A stretch of 64,000 nt of DNA from Lenzites betulinus (Eukaryota; Basidiomycota; Agaricomycetes; Polyporales; Polyporaceae), in contig JABYQU010000065.1 in assembly GCA_022264855.1 (NCBI GenBank), positions 62,001-126,000 on the forward strand. Reading direction: 5' to 3'. A program made the position numbers and the translations under genes. Within the stretch, counting starts at the first letter, position 1; every line of letters begins with the position of its first letter. Below, one piece after another: positions 1-10,726 of the stretch. A model generated the notes under the pieces. It made no database searches. It was not told where the DNA came from and was given only the letters and a program-made list of their open reading frames with translations.

Positions 1-406
1 CGGCGTGCGCATCGGTGGTCTGCGCAGAGAACGTGCCGCGCAGGCGGAAGATGGCCGAAGGCTTTTCGTTCGAGAGCCTGCAAGAGCGCGGCGATCAGAC
101 GTGGACGTACGAGCGCACGCGCGCAGCAGCATGTGGAGGAACTCACATTCCTAGAAGTTGGAAACCTTTCCCCGGCCAGTAGAAGTGCACTGTCGCGCCG
201 TACCCATCCGGGAACGGGACTGATGGGCGCATCAGTCACACAAGCGTCCACAACTCGGGGGAATGCGGAGACGCACCAGGGCCCAGCAAGAACACACAAA
301 CATGATTGATCGATCCCGCGGATGGGAGCTCGAACAGCGCGTGCGTTTCGTCGATTTGCTGGAGGTTGGTTTGGAGGAGACGGCCGGCGACTAGACAGCC
401 AAACAT
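1..406 (-). CDS. OPI10: Hikeshi/OPI10 family protein, 5' part only (3' end off the window)
   Basis: The N-terminal part of a Hikeshi (DUF775) protein, the family that imports Hsp70 into the nucleus during heat stress; the yeast member is OPI10. Three exons read cleanly on the minus strand: 406-277, 219-147 and 77 to the window edge, separated by GT-AG introns (220-276 and 78-146). The start at 406 gives [20 protein letters not shown], the usual family opening. Exon 2 carries [20 protein letters not shown] and exon 3 begins [16 protein letters not shown], both family signatures. Splice phases join exactly. The rest of the protein lies left of position 1. It is divergent from the SNF2 gene at 1436. 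Identification rests on remembered family motifs and is strong because the motifs fall in order and in frame. Confidence 0.88.
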
Positions 407-1435
407 TCTTGCAGTCAGGGGCAGTGAAGGATGCTCAAGGCGAGTGGCTGAGTGGCGACCGATGGGTGTTGCAGATCAGCTTTCTGTATGCGCGTGGATG
501 TGCGAGGCTCGTCGACGGTAAACTTGTATGAAGCGGGAGCAATGGGGCCATCGTCGCCAAGCGGGGAGCATGTTCGAGGACGTTCGCGGCGGGCGCGCGG
601 GTGCGCGCGACTGGCGTCTATTGTGTCGCGCGTCACGCGCGCGTGCGGCTGCCGTCGCGCGCGATGCGGCGTCGGACGCTGCGGGTGAGCGAAGCTGGCA
701 TCGGACGCTACTACGGGTGAGCGAAGCTGGCAGGAACGTCGACGAAGCAATCCGCGCGCCCGTGAATTCGCGCTCTTCCTAAGGTTAGTACCAGACCCTT
801 CTCCTTTGTCCAAGTCTCGGTCACATGACGCGCGACGCGGTTAATTAATGGGCGCTTCTGTTAACAGCACCGCGTGTTCAACTTGTCCCGCAACGCTCAT
901 CTCCCTCACACTGCTGCTGAGCACTGGTCATCCGCAAGTACCTGACCTTACAACCATAGAACCGACAAACTATAAATAGCAGCAATAATGGAGGAAAAGT
1001 GAGTGTCTGTCATTTGTTCTATCTCAATCGCACATCACGCGTCCGACGCGTCGCGGCAGGTGCCTCGCCACACGAAGTGCTCTTAGTCTAAGCACCCTCC
1101 CTCTATGTCCTTTGCATGCGGCAACCTTGATATGTCTGCATGAGCATGAGCATGGTGGGCATTCTACCTCCTGGCGGTCGATGTAGCGAAGAGAACAATA
1201 TCGGGTATATCTTCTGTGCTGCGGCGTGTCGGGCACGCCGTTTGTACAAGTACTTGAACTGTCTACGCGTGACATTTTACATCCTATAGAGTCAATATAG
1301 CCATAAAACGCCGGGACACGCAGCTGACAATGCATAAATAGGAGGCGACAACTCGCTCAGAACGCTGCTCTCTACCCTGACCTGGTCCCTCTGGGGAGGC
1401 AGGTTCAGCGGCCAACCCAACCGAAGACGGCCACG
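407..1435. other. divergent intergenic region
   Basis: About 1 kb between the Hikeshi start (minus) and the SNF2 start (plus), presumably holding both promoters. It contains the short tandem duplication at 672-732. Open frames here are antisense or GC-driven and show no family motif. I see no RNA gene. Confidence 0.5.
672..732. repeat. short tandem duplication, two copies of about 30 bp
   Basis: Copies at 672-700 and 701-732 share TCGGACGCT and GGGTGAGCGAAGCTGGCA. They differ by a 3-bp insertion and a substitution in the middle. The repeat lies in the GC-rich region upstream of the Hikeshi start. Confidence 0.75.
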
Positions 1436-4410
1436 ATGACCCCGCAACCGTCGCCAGCGACATCCTCGCAGAAGCCCGGCTCCTCAAGTAACTCTTACCG
1501 GCCTAGCCCGGCGACAGCTCCCAAACGCGTCTTCCCCCCAACCCCGCACTCGGTCATCGTGAGTACAGTTCAGATCCTCTGGGGCGGCGTTCTCAACGGT
1601 GTCATAGAGCGTGTCGTCCAGCGACTCTCCCATCGTCCCAACGACGACTCGTCCGAACGCGATCGAGATTTCGTCTGACTCTGACGACGACGTCGTGCCG
1701 GTTGCGTAAGTATCATACATCTCTTAGGAGATTACATTGCCCTGACGCGATCTGTTCGCTCTTAGACCACTCCGCGCTCAACCACCAAACAACGCTCGCG
1801 CTATGCCACAGGCGTCACAGGCGAAGCCATCGTTCGGGAGCAAACCTCCCGTACCGATCATGCTACCTTCTAACCGGGCCATACCTCGCCCAGCGCCCCT
1901 CGCTCCCCGTCCTGGCCCTGCATACGCACACACGGAGCAGGAGACGATTGATATCGACCGCATTGATAATGTAGACGACAGGCCGATGACCCAATCAGAG
2001 CAGGAGCAGGCGCTGCGGGACTTCGTCCACGAGGGCTACAACGACGGCGACGTCGACTTCAAGCCGGAGGATGCGCTCGTGGAGGGATTCCGCGATGGCG
2101 TCAAACTACTGCCGCACCAGATCAAGAGCCGGACCTTCATGGCGGACAGAGAGTCTGGAAAGAAGAACGGAGGTATCCTCGCAGATGACATGGGGTGCGT
2201 GCTGTACAGTGGGGAACGGGCGTTATGTGTGCTGAACGTCGATGTAGTCTGGGAAAGACCATCTCGACTCTGACGCGAATACTGGACGGCCGTCCGACGA
2301 AGAAGGACAAGTCGGCTGGATACGCTGGTTCGACGCTGTAAGTGATTCAGAGTCATACTTGGAGAATCTGAACTGATTTCCTTGTCACAGAGTCGTATGT
2401 CCTGTTGCGTTGGTATCCCAGTGGGAGAGCGAGGTCAAGAAATACACATCCGGGCTTCGCGTCGTCCAGCACCATGGTGCAAGCCGAACGAGCGGTACGT
2501 CATCTTTCTGAACGAATCTACCATAACGAGGGCTGAACCAGTGGTGCCAGACCCGTACGAGCTTGAGCGCGCGCACATCGTCGTAACGTCGTACTCGGTG
2601 GTCACATCTGAGTACGGCGTCTACAACCAAGGCAAGGACGAGTCCAAGCCCAGCGGGAAGAAGAAGGGGAAGGCTGATGATTCGAATGACTCCGACTCGG
2701 ACTCCATCATGAGACGCCTCAAGACAGCACCGAAGAGGGGCAAGGTCAAGGATGCTCTGTTCAGGGTGAAGTGGTGGAGAGTCGTATTGGGTATGCCGTT
2801 TCTATCGTCATTATTCTTATGCAGTATACTGACTGGGCTTAGATGAGGCCCATAACATCAAAAACAGGAACACGAAGTCGGCGATCGCATGCTGTGCGTT
2901 GGACGCTAAGTACCGTTGGTGCCTCACCGGTACACCGATGTAAGCTTGGAATGACCATGTAGTTGTGTGAGATACTCAGGCATTGCACAGGCAAAACAAT
3001 GTCGAGGAGATCTACTCCCTCATTAAGTTCTTGCGCATCAGCCCTCTCAACGATTGGACCACGTTCAACTCCTCCATCGCCAAACCGATCAAGGCAGGCA
3101 AGCCCATCCGCGCGCTCAAGCGTCTTCAGGCATGTAGACCGCGCTCATTTGAATGACGTGCGCTGACCATCCTACAGGTAGTGCTCCAGAAGATCATGCT
3201 GCGTCGGACAAAGACTACGCTGGTCAACGGGAAGCCGATCTTGCAGCTCCCGGATCGTCTGGTCCAGATCGTCGACTGCGAGTTCGACGAGGACGAACGC
3301 GCGTTCTACCTCACCGTCCAGGAGAAGGTCCAGAACAGACTCGAGGACCTCAAGCAGGGCGACATCAACAAGGCGTACACGTCCGTGCTCGTTTTGCTTC
3401 TGCGCATGCGTCAAAGTAGGTATTCAACATTCTGCTACGGGAAAATATCTTAATCGTTGTCCCCATAGCTTGCAACCACCCTGGTCTGATCTCCGAGGAC
3501 TACAAGAAGGACGAGCAGGCCGTCGAGCCCCGGAGCGCCAGCCAGAACGAGAACGATGACGACGACGACCTGGCTGACATGCTCGCGGGCCTCGCGATCA
3601 ACCGGAAACCGTGCCAGGTGTGCCAGAGCCCGCTGACGGCGAGCAACACGTGGAAGGACGACGTGTGCGTCGACTGCGAGGACGTGTACAAGGCCGCGAA
3701 GAAGAAGCTAGGCGACCCGGCGTCGAACCTGCCGCCGCACTCGTCGAAGACGCGCAAGATCATGGAGCTCCTGCGCGCCGCCGAGGAGCGCGGCGAGGGC
3801 GAGAAGACGATCATCTTCTCGCAGTTCACGAGCATGCTTGACCTCATCGAGCCGTTCCTCAAGCACGAGCGCATCAAGTTCGTCCGCTGTGAGTCTGCCG
3901 CCGTTCTCCCTCCGCGTCGACGCCGGCACTGACTCGCTGCGTTTCGCCCAGATGACGGCAAGATGAACAAGGTCCAGCGCGACGAGGCGCTGGTCCAGAT
4001 CAAGGAGAGCGCGGCGACGAAGGTCATCCTGATCTCGTTCAAGGCGGGCAGCACGGGCTTGAACCTGACGTGCTGCAACAACGTCATTCTCGTCGACCCG
4101 TGGTGGAACCCCGCGCTGGAGGACCAGGCGTTCGACCGTGCCCATCGGTTTGGACAGAAGCGCGCGGTGAACATCTACAAGCTCTGTGTGCCGGACACCG
4201 TTGAGCAGCGTATTCTTGAGGTAAGCTAGAAACCGTGGACGGTCTACGTCTTGGTGCTGATCAGTGGTGGACATACAGCTCCAGGAGAAGAAGCGCGCTC
4301 TTGCGGCCGCGGCGTTGTCCGGTGACAAGTACAAGAGCATGCGTCTCGGCATTGACGACCTCGTAGCGCTCTTCCGGTCTGATGGCCACGATGAGGAGGA
4401 GGAGGATTAG
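1436..4410 (+). CDS. SNF2-family DNA-dependent ATPase/helicase (ULS1/RIS1-like)
   Basis: A chromatin-remodelling type ATPase with about ten exons. The start at 1436 opens a Pro/Ser/Thr-rich N-terminus; exons 1436-1558, 1608-1705 and from 1766 join in frame. Motif I appears as GGILADDMG plus LGKT across an intron (2195-2247). The DEAH box ([11 protein letters not shown]) follows the intron ending near 2843, and the LTGTPM motif is near 2940. The C-terminal helicase lobe has [33 protein letters not shown] and RAHRFGQ. The end resembles the ULS1/RIS1-like group ([14 protein letters not shown]). Where relatives carry a RING between the lobes, only CQVC...CVDC (about 3614-3680) remains, a four-cysteine cluster. 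An acidic Glu/Asp tail ends the protein at 4410. Subfamily assignment is inference; the SNF2 call is secure. Confidence 0.9.
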
Positions 4411-4868
4411 GTTGCTGTTCAAGGCTACTCGCTAAGTTCTTCTCGTACAGCTTGACGCTACTAGTACTGGCCACATATTCTTGCTTTTTTTGCTATCTTG
4501 CTCATCCCTAGTGTCAAGGCTCGAGCCATGTACATTCTCCAACATGCGCCTATCGTATTTCCTGCTATTGCGCCGTTCTCCGCGGATCACAGCTGTCCTT
4601 CGAGGCAGATGTCTGACGTACAATTACGCATTCGGTGTACGCTCAAGCATTAAGCACTTACATGCGCGTGCCGCGTCTGCCACAACCTTTTCTTCGAGGA
4701 CCATCAGAATCGAGGCAAATTTTGATTGCAAGACGACTAGGAAATTGACATGTTTGATGGTAAACTACGAGGCCAGAAACATATGGAGTACATAGGGCGA
4801 CATTGACGGAGGCTTTGCGACCAAGGAGATGTATACCGAACATACATGCGAACATGTCCAGACGTCGA
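4411..4868. other. convergent 3' intergenic region
   Basis: Lies between the converging 3' ends of the SNF2 gene and the membrane-protein gene on the minus strand. I see nothing beyond likely 3' UTR sequence. Confidence 0.5.
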
Positions 4869-6048
4869 TCAAACTGGGTGATCATAATCGTCGGCGCTGT
4901 CGTCGCTGTCGTAGTCGTCGTCGTAGTCATCGTCGTCATCGTCGTCATCGTCCATAGCAGCTGCCGCCTCCTTCATTATATCAGACACTTTTTCGAGAAA
5001 GTGTTTGAATCGCATGCGACGGCGTTTTTTTCGGGAAGGCGCGAGGCCATCGCGAGGCGGTAGGGAGGCGCTGGCCGAGCCATAGGATTGTCTAGCGTAT
5101 TGGCATAGAACTTCCCGGCGGGCCGCGCGCTGATCGCGGCGCATGTTAGGTGCTGGGAACGTCTGGGGACCCGAGGATGACTGGGTCTGCAGGGACACGT
5201 CCGGATTCGCATCCGAGTCTACGGAGACAGGGATGACGGACGGGGGAGGGTCACTAGCACCAGCTCTCGAGATAACGTTCTGCGCGGTGAGAGGAAGTGG
5301 GGTCGGAGAGTGGACCCTAGGCGGCGACGATTCACCATCGTTTGCGAACATTGGACGCGGAAGGCCAGCTGATTGGTCGTCGGGTATAGCGAACATCATG
5401 ATAGACTTGCGACGTTCTGCAACGCAAGTCAGTTAACGTTCGTATTAGTGTCTATTAAGGACCTACCTTGGTTCTGCACACTCAAGTATTTCCCTAAGCC
5501 TTGTGGGTACCCTTCAGATGCCAAGCGCTTCCGTTCCCTGGAACTATGTTCCTGTCCAGCCACGGTCAGCCCAGAAATTAGCACTGATCAAAAAATAACG
5601 CACAATGAGGTCTACGAGTAAAGCTTTTACATTTTGACGAACAGAACAGATCTTCTTGGTTAGGCCACTCCGCCAACCCCCGAATTGAGCGAACCAGGTA
5701 TCGAGCGCGTCGGCCTTCGTTTTCAAATCATCCATTCGGCTGTGCAACCTGGAGATGGAATGAGAGCGTAACAGTTAAATCGGTGGCGAGTGGCGCGAGC
5801 TATGTATGTAGATGATAAACCTACTGCCAAAACCTGAGATTGAACTCAGTCAACAATCTTTCGTCGGAATACAGCCCTTCCTTATAGTCCCGCCAGAAAC
5901 GGTCTCGCGTTTGGTTCATTAAGGTCTCTACCGCATGGAGCTTCCTGGACGGGAACTGGGAGCAGATCCAAGCAAGTCGGAGAAGCGCTAGGACGCCGAG
6001 GGCGCCGGAGACGACTCCCCAGATGTTGAAGCCCTCGTCACTGGGCAT
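4869..6048 (-). CDS. single-pass membrane protein with acidic tail, copy 1 (TM1)
   Basis: Unrecognised by function. Exon 1 (6048-5820) encodes FNIWGVVSGALGVLALLRLA, a hydrophobic span at residues 7-27, followed by QFPSRKL and a charged helix. Exon 2 starts after the acceptor near 5748 (RLHSRMDDLKTKADALDTW...). A short exon near 5550-5467 has EHSSRERKRLASEGYPQG. The last exon (from about 5417) is Pro/Ser-rich, then has a basic patch (RKKRRRMRFKHF) and ends in an Asp/Tyr-rich acidic tail. It is clearly paralogous to the gene at 18843-20037: same exon order, the FN(I/V)WGVV and QFPSRKL motifs, and a matching Arg-rich RR..L..Y block before the tail. It is divergent from kinase gene K1, whose ATG is 430 bp away. 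I recall similar uncharacterised proteins in Agaricomycetes; no function is claimed. Confidence 0.75.
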
Positions 6049-6477
6049 GGCTCAGAGATATAATGCGCTATGTGGGGAATTGAGGAAGAGCAGCGGTTTA
6101 CGGGGATATCTGGGGTCGGGTTGGGGGATTTATGGAGTACACATGATGGAAGCTCCGATGTCAGCAGTCGATACCACACGCCTGTTAAACGAGGTGTTCG
6201 GAGTGCGGAGAAAGTGTGGAATTCGATGAAGGGTCGTGTTCTCGGTCATTTCTGGTGCACAGGGATATTCGGACCCGAGAATATGGAAACCGGTGCATGA
6301 TGGTGGTCGGAGAGAGAGAGGTGATGGGCGCTCCGAAGCACTTCTCCTTCGGACTTTTTGAGAAACACGTTTGTACCACGTTCAGATGATAATTGATTAT
6401 TGCTGATTCTTCCCTCGCCTGTGCATGCGGCTGTTCAGCACACCACCTAGAACCTCCTTGCCGCATCGTGCGCGCTG
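6049..6477. promoter_or_regulatory. bidirectional promoter region TM1/K1
   Basis: A 429-bp region between two divergent starts. Its K1-proximal part (about 6400-6477) and an 18-bp block at 6324-6341 recur upstream of kinase K2 (the block at 16391-16408, reverse complement), so this leader was copied along with the kinase gene. No clear TATA box was picked out. Confidence 0.5.
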
Positions 6478-7825
6478 ATGTCTGTGCAGGAGAAACCGAA
6501 GCGACTTCACCGATATGCCATCTTAGCTCCCGAGCACGTTGAAAGCGCTGCGCGACTCACTCGCGAGGGTGTTTACGCTCGTTCGCCCGGAGAGCTCCTC
6601 TGGAAAGAACGTTATCGCTGCCTCAAAGACTATGGATACACACTACGATATCGCTACGAGCCCCAGTGGAAGCCGTCATGGATAGGCACGAACCTCGACC
6701 CTGACTATTGCGAAGACTCTATCATGCTTCGGGTGAGCTACCTGGTCCAACTATCTGCCATTACTGCTTCTAACAACCCGATGCAGCATTACCAGGTCAT
6801 CGACGCACGACGTCGGGAGGACAACGAACGCGTCGCAATTAAGGAGATCCGTAAGAATAGTCAAGAACAGTACATCGCTCAGTTTCTCTCTGCCATCAAA
6901 GATAATGCAAATCACGCGGTCCCCGTCTACGCTATCCTACCTGACCCGCTGGACCCGCACTTGGCCTTAATGGTGATGCCGTTTCTAAGGCCCTGCAACG
7001 ATCCCGAGTTCGAAATCATCGGCGAGGTAGTTGATTTCATTGACCAGATAATCGAAGTACGGTGCACGTCTGTAACTCACCCAAGATCAATTGAGCTGAC
7101 CGCTTTTCACATTCACAGGGTCTCGCTTTCCTCCATAAACACAGAATTGCACATCGGCAAGTTCGTTTCATAAAGCCCTCTTCGGATGACCTCACTAACG
7201 TTGCCCCCGATCTAGAGACATTGCCGTCGCTAACATCATGATGGATGCTAAGCCACTCTACCCGCAAGGCTACCATCCAGTTCAACTCAACTATAGCGAG
7301 GATCTCTCGTACGAACCAGTCCCTTTATCTCGCACCGGCCAGTCAATACGCTACTTCTACGTCGACTTTGGGCTCTCCATTCGATTCCCTGAGGGTGCGC
7401 CTACCATGGCAGTGGGAGATGTTGGCCGGGACGCAGAGGTCCCGGAACTCTCATCAGATATCCCCTACGACGCCTTGAAGATCGACATTTACGCTCTGGG
7501 CAACCTATTGCGCAAGAAATTCGAGCAGGTGAATGGCATCCGCTGACATCAATGACAGGCATCGCTGACGCGTTAACAGCCCTACAATAGCATGGAGTTT
7601 CTTCTTCGACTCATCGAGCCGATGACGAGGCTCAAGCCCGAGCTACGCCCAACCGCCGACGAGGTGCTCGCGGAATGGCAACAAACTCGCTCCGAGCTCA
7701 ACGATTCGCTTCTCCGCTGGCGACTAGGGCCAAAGACAGAGCCAGCCATCGAACGAATGTTCAATGACACGGTCGCGGTCGCTCGGGAGGGCGTTTTCCG
7801 TCTCCGGAAGCTCGTGGGGACATAG
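6478..7825 (+). CDS. protein-kinase-like protein K1
   Basis: A fungal serine/threonine-kinase-fold protein of an agaricomycete-type family. The N-terminal part (LLWKERYRCLKDYGY, then a WKPSW motif) precedes the kinase core. The ATP-site lysine is in NERVAIKEI, the catalytic loop reads HRIAHRDIAVANIMMD, the metal loop is VDFGLS, and a PE motif (GRDAEVPELS) occupies the activation-segment end. The Lys, HRD and DFG residues are all present, so activity is plausible. Exons begin at 6478, about 6786, about 7119, 7216 and 7580. The HRD arginine codon is split by an intron with a GC donor (7057 offset not used; donor at 7157-7158), required to keep the frame. The C-terminal exon ends in REGVFRLRKLVGT. 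Closest relative in the window is K2. Substrate unknown. Confidence 0.85.
7157..7215 (+). other. GC-AG intron in K1
   Basis: The exon ends CATCG at 7156 and the intron starts GCAAGT, ending TAG at 7215. Joining gives CAT CGA GAC (H-R-D). Using the only nearby GT (7161) would shift the frame and destroy the catalytic loop. K2 and K3 have GT at the equivalent site. Confidence 0.8.
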
Positions 7826-8321
7826 TGGTGCGCTACTCGGACTTGTCATGGCATATTAAAGCTCATCACGATAAATATTCAGTGCTGGGCTGGCAGTAAC
7901 ACTCACGATGCAGACAAAGGTCATCCCCGTCGCTCGTGTATCTCATTCTGTGTTGTACGCACACGTGTAGCCCTACTACTATCCTCACCCTCTCGGTCCC
8001 TGCGTTACAATATGCTATCACGCATCACAGGTATAGCCGTCGAGTCCCCGACGTCCAACTTGATGCAAAGTCGACCAGACTCAGTTTTTGGGCGAAGTCA
8101 AGCAGAAGCGGAGTACAGTGTGCATAATAGGATGCAGCAGGTATGTTCCAAGCGTACCATTTCGTCGCTTCAATTCATCTGGAATAGGCAGGGTCCCGAA
8201 ATCGTGAATTGTACCCTGTCAAGCGTGCAGCTGCGGGTACAATATGGAAGCCGTCCATGCGACCAGCGCAGGGGTACTGTTTGTATTGAGGACCCGATTC
8301 CAACTGCAGCCCCCCCTTCCC
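7826..8321. other. convergent intergenic region
   Basis: Between the 3' ends of K1 and the BTB gene. I see no gene; the longer open frames are shadows of the BTB gene. Confidence 0.5.
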
Positions 8322-9561
8322 CTACTTCAACTTCAGGTCCATCAGATCGTCCAACATCGCCCACCAGTCTCTTCTCTTCTGCTCCAGGACATCTTGCCAG
8401 CGCTTCAGACACCATCGACACCACGGATACCGATTTTTCCGCGGCAGCTGCGCGAGGAGGTCGCACCTGAGCGGATCGACCGTTCCTGCATCCACGGCCC
8501 CAGTCTCCATCAACACCGTGCGCCAATTCAAGGCTCGCATTGGACCGTTCAGGTTGTACAAAGGGCACACACATCCCTCTCCCGGCCAGTACGATGGCAA
8601 TACCACCTCGGCCGCCTTCATTGGCGGCTCGATGCGGGCAGCCTCACGCCAAAGCGTCTGGAGCGTGTGTCGTGCATGACGCAGCCGTGACAAATCGCCG
8701 ATTGTGAGCTTTGTTTTCTTGTGGTCCGCGGAAGCCACGTGCCAGAACTCGGAGCTCGCGATGAGCTCGTAGAAGGCACGCTTGAGCAGTTCCGGGATAC
8801 GGTACTGGCGTGCGAACAGGATGATGTACACCGCCTCTTCGTAGGTACTTGGGGTTTGCGTCCACGCCGAAACCGTCGCTGGGGCGGGGGCGGGGGCGGA
8901 GGGGAAGAGGGTCATCACGTAGGTGGGTGCTGTGGGCGGGCGCGCTGAATCCCAAACGGCGCAGAGATGGTTTCTCGCAAATTTGTAGACGATATCGCAT
9001 GACAAGGTCTGCGAGGCTCGAACAAGTGACACTGCGAGGCTTTGCGTAGGGAAAGAAGTGACAAACATCCTGAAGTGTGAGCGTCAGCAACGGCATGCGT
9101 GAAGTGGCATCTGCAACGAGGACGTACAGGGGAGTCTCGAGCGCAATCAACAGATTCTTGAAGTCGCCCGCCTTGAGCTCAGCAGGGGCGTTGTAAACGG
9201 CGCAATCCTCGATCTTTAGGTAGTGGCCGTCGGCCTCTCCATCCGACGCGAACAGCTCCGCGAAGAACAGGCAGTACTGCGAGAGGCGCGAGCGATGGAG
9301 CTTGAAGCACGTCGTCTCTGCCTTTATGATCACGTTCCCATCCTGGTACCAGAACATCGCGGACTTGAATCCCAACGTCGACTCCGGTCGGCCTGGCGTG
9401 TCTGGTGCGGGAGGTGCACTTGCGTCGACGAATGTGGTGCAATGCTCTGGCTGCGACGCCGGCGAGTGGCTCGCGTTTGAGCCACTCACCTGTGGGTGAT
9501 CTTCGCGTCTGGCGCGCTTCGGGGCTGGGGAGTTCCCTCCCGATGCTGTATCTCCGGACCT
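8322..9561 (-). CDS. BTB/POZ-domain protein
   Basis: The exon read from 9437 downward has FWYQDGNVIIKAETTCFKLHRSRLSQ, the typical fungal BTB opening, followed by FFAELF and FKNLLIAL. An intron (about 9133-9070) leads to the C-terminal part, with YEEAVYIILFARQYRIPELLKRAF (BTB-adjacent helices) and a basic, Trp-rich end. Upstream, a CAG/GTGAGT donor at 9490 joins a short exon (about 9561-9491, ...SPAPKRARREDHPQ), in phase with the acceptor before PEHCTTF. No ATG is visible in that exon, so a further 5' exon is needed; an ATG at 9750 exists but its splice phase did not fit. BTB proteins mediate protein-protein contacts, often as CUL3 adaptors; this member's partner is unknown. Confidence 0.75.
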
Positions 9562-10726
9562 CTACAGCATCGAATTTACGAAGTCAGAATCGACAGAGTA
9601 GATTTGAGGCAGAAATTCACCCGCCTTGAGGGTCTGTTGTATAGGACCGCCACCCACGCTTGAATTCAGTTTGGAAGGAGAGACCCCCACCCAGTGGGTG
9701 TCGGTCCGCCTACAGAAATCGTTTTTCTTTCCCTGGTTTGGTAGGGACATTCAGAGCGTGCAGGGGGAGAGGGTGAGGCGTAGACAGGTGGGAGAGACAG
9801 GAGATGAAATACACGATGTGAGTAGGTATAGGGCTGCCTTTGAAGGGGTATTAGACTGGTGCGGGTTTTCATTGATCAAACACATTGGTCCATACGCGTG
9901 CTTAAGGACAAAGGTCCTTCGTATGTCCCAGTGACAATCACAAGACATCTCTCTGCAATGATGGCATAGTGTGAGGCGCATGTATGTCCTGACAGGTGTT
10001 GAAATGCACTTACCACGGCTAAAATCTTGAGACCTGCGGCGTGAATTGAATATTGATGGGGGACCAGGTGAGAAGAAAGTGCGCCATACATTCGAAGTCG
10101 GAAGGAGAGGGGCAGCTACAGCACGAGCCTAGGGTCCCAACACAGTGCACATCACCGACATACTCGATTCTAATACATAACGCGTCACGCCTCACGAGCG
10201 CACACACGTACGGGGAGCCGAACGCCGAGACAAACAGAGAAACAAACGGGACTATAGTACAGTACTCACGGACGCCGACCTCGGCAGGAGGACATATACA
10301 TGTGAGCGGGTGAACAGAAGACATCACGATAGCATGCGGACTTGAGAGACTGGAGACCGTGACTGAAGAAGGGGACATAGTTGAAACACGGGGTACAGAG
10401 GCAATGTAACACCCCGCGATACGAAGCGACGAGGAGGCGTAAGAACGGAAGCAAGGGTGCCAGCATCCACAGCATGCGCCATGGACAGATTCCTGCGAGG
10501 ATTGCGAACATGCACGCACAGGTCCATGATACAGTGTGAACGCGGTGAGCCGACGAAGGCAGAGGTGTTTTGACCCGTCCGTGTCAAGGATGCCTGGCCT
10601 CCTGCAAAGGTATTGCGTTTCCTGCCGAAAGGGATTTTCCACGCGGCTCGCCGAGTAGCGGATGCCACAGGCAGTCACGAGGGAAGATGTCTAGATAGGG
10701 AAAGGGACCCTGGGCGATGTCGCCGC
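9562..10726. other. intergenic region / probable 3' UTR
   Basis: About 1.2 kb between the BTB gene's 5' end and the 3' end of the EST1/SMG7-like gene. It may contain the missing first BTB exon (ATG at 9750). The 219-codon minus-strand frame at 10019-10678 has no recognisable motif and reads like noncoding sequence. Confidence 0.4.

Noticed and set aside
9562..9750. ATG at 9750 as the start of the BTB gene
   Set aside because: The donor after this frame is out of phase with the next supported exon, so the first exon is left open.
10019..10678. 219-codon frame on the minus strand
   Set aside because: Cys/Ser/Arg-rich composition without domains, several overlapping frames of similar length, and position downstream of the EST1/SMG7-like stop; best explained as noncoding.
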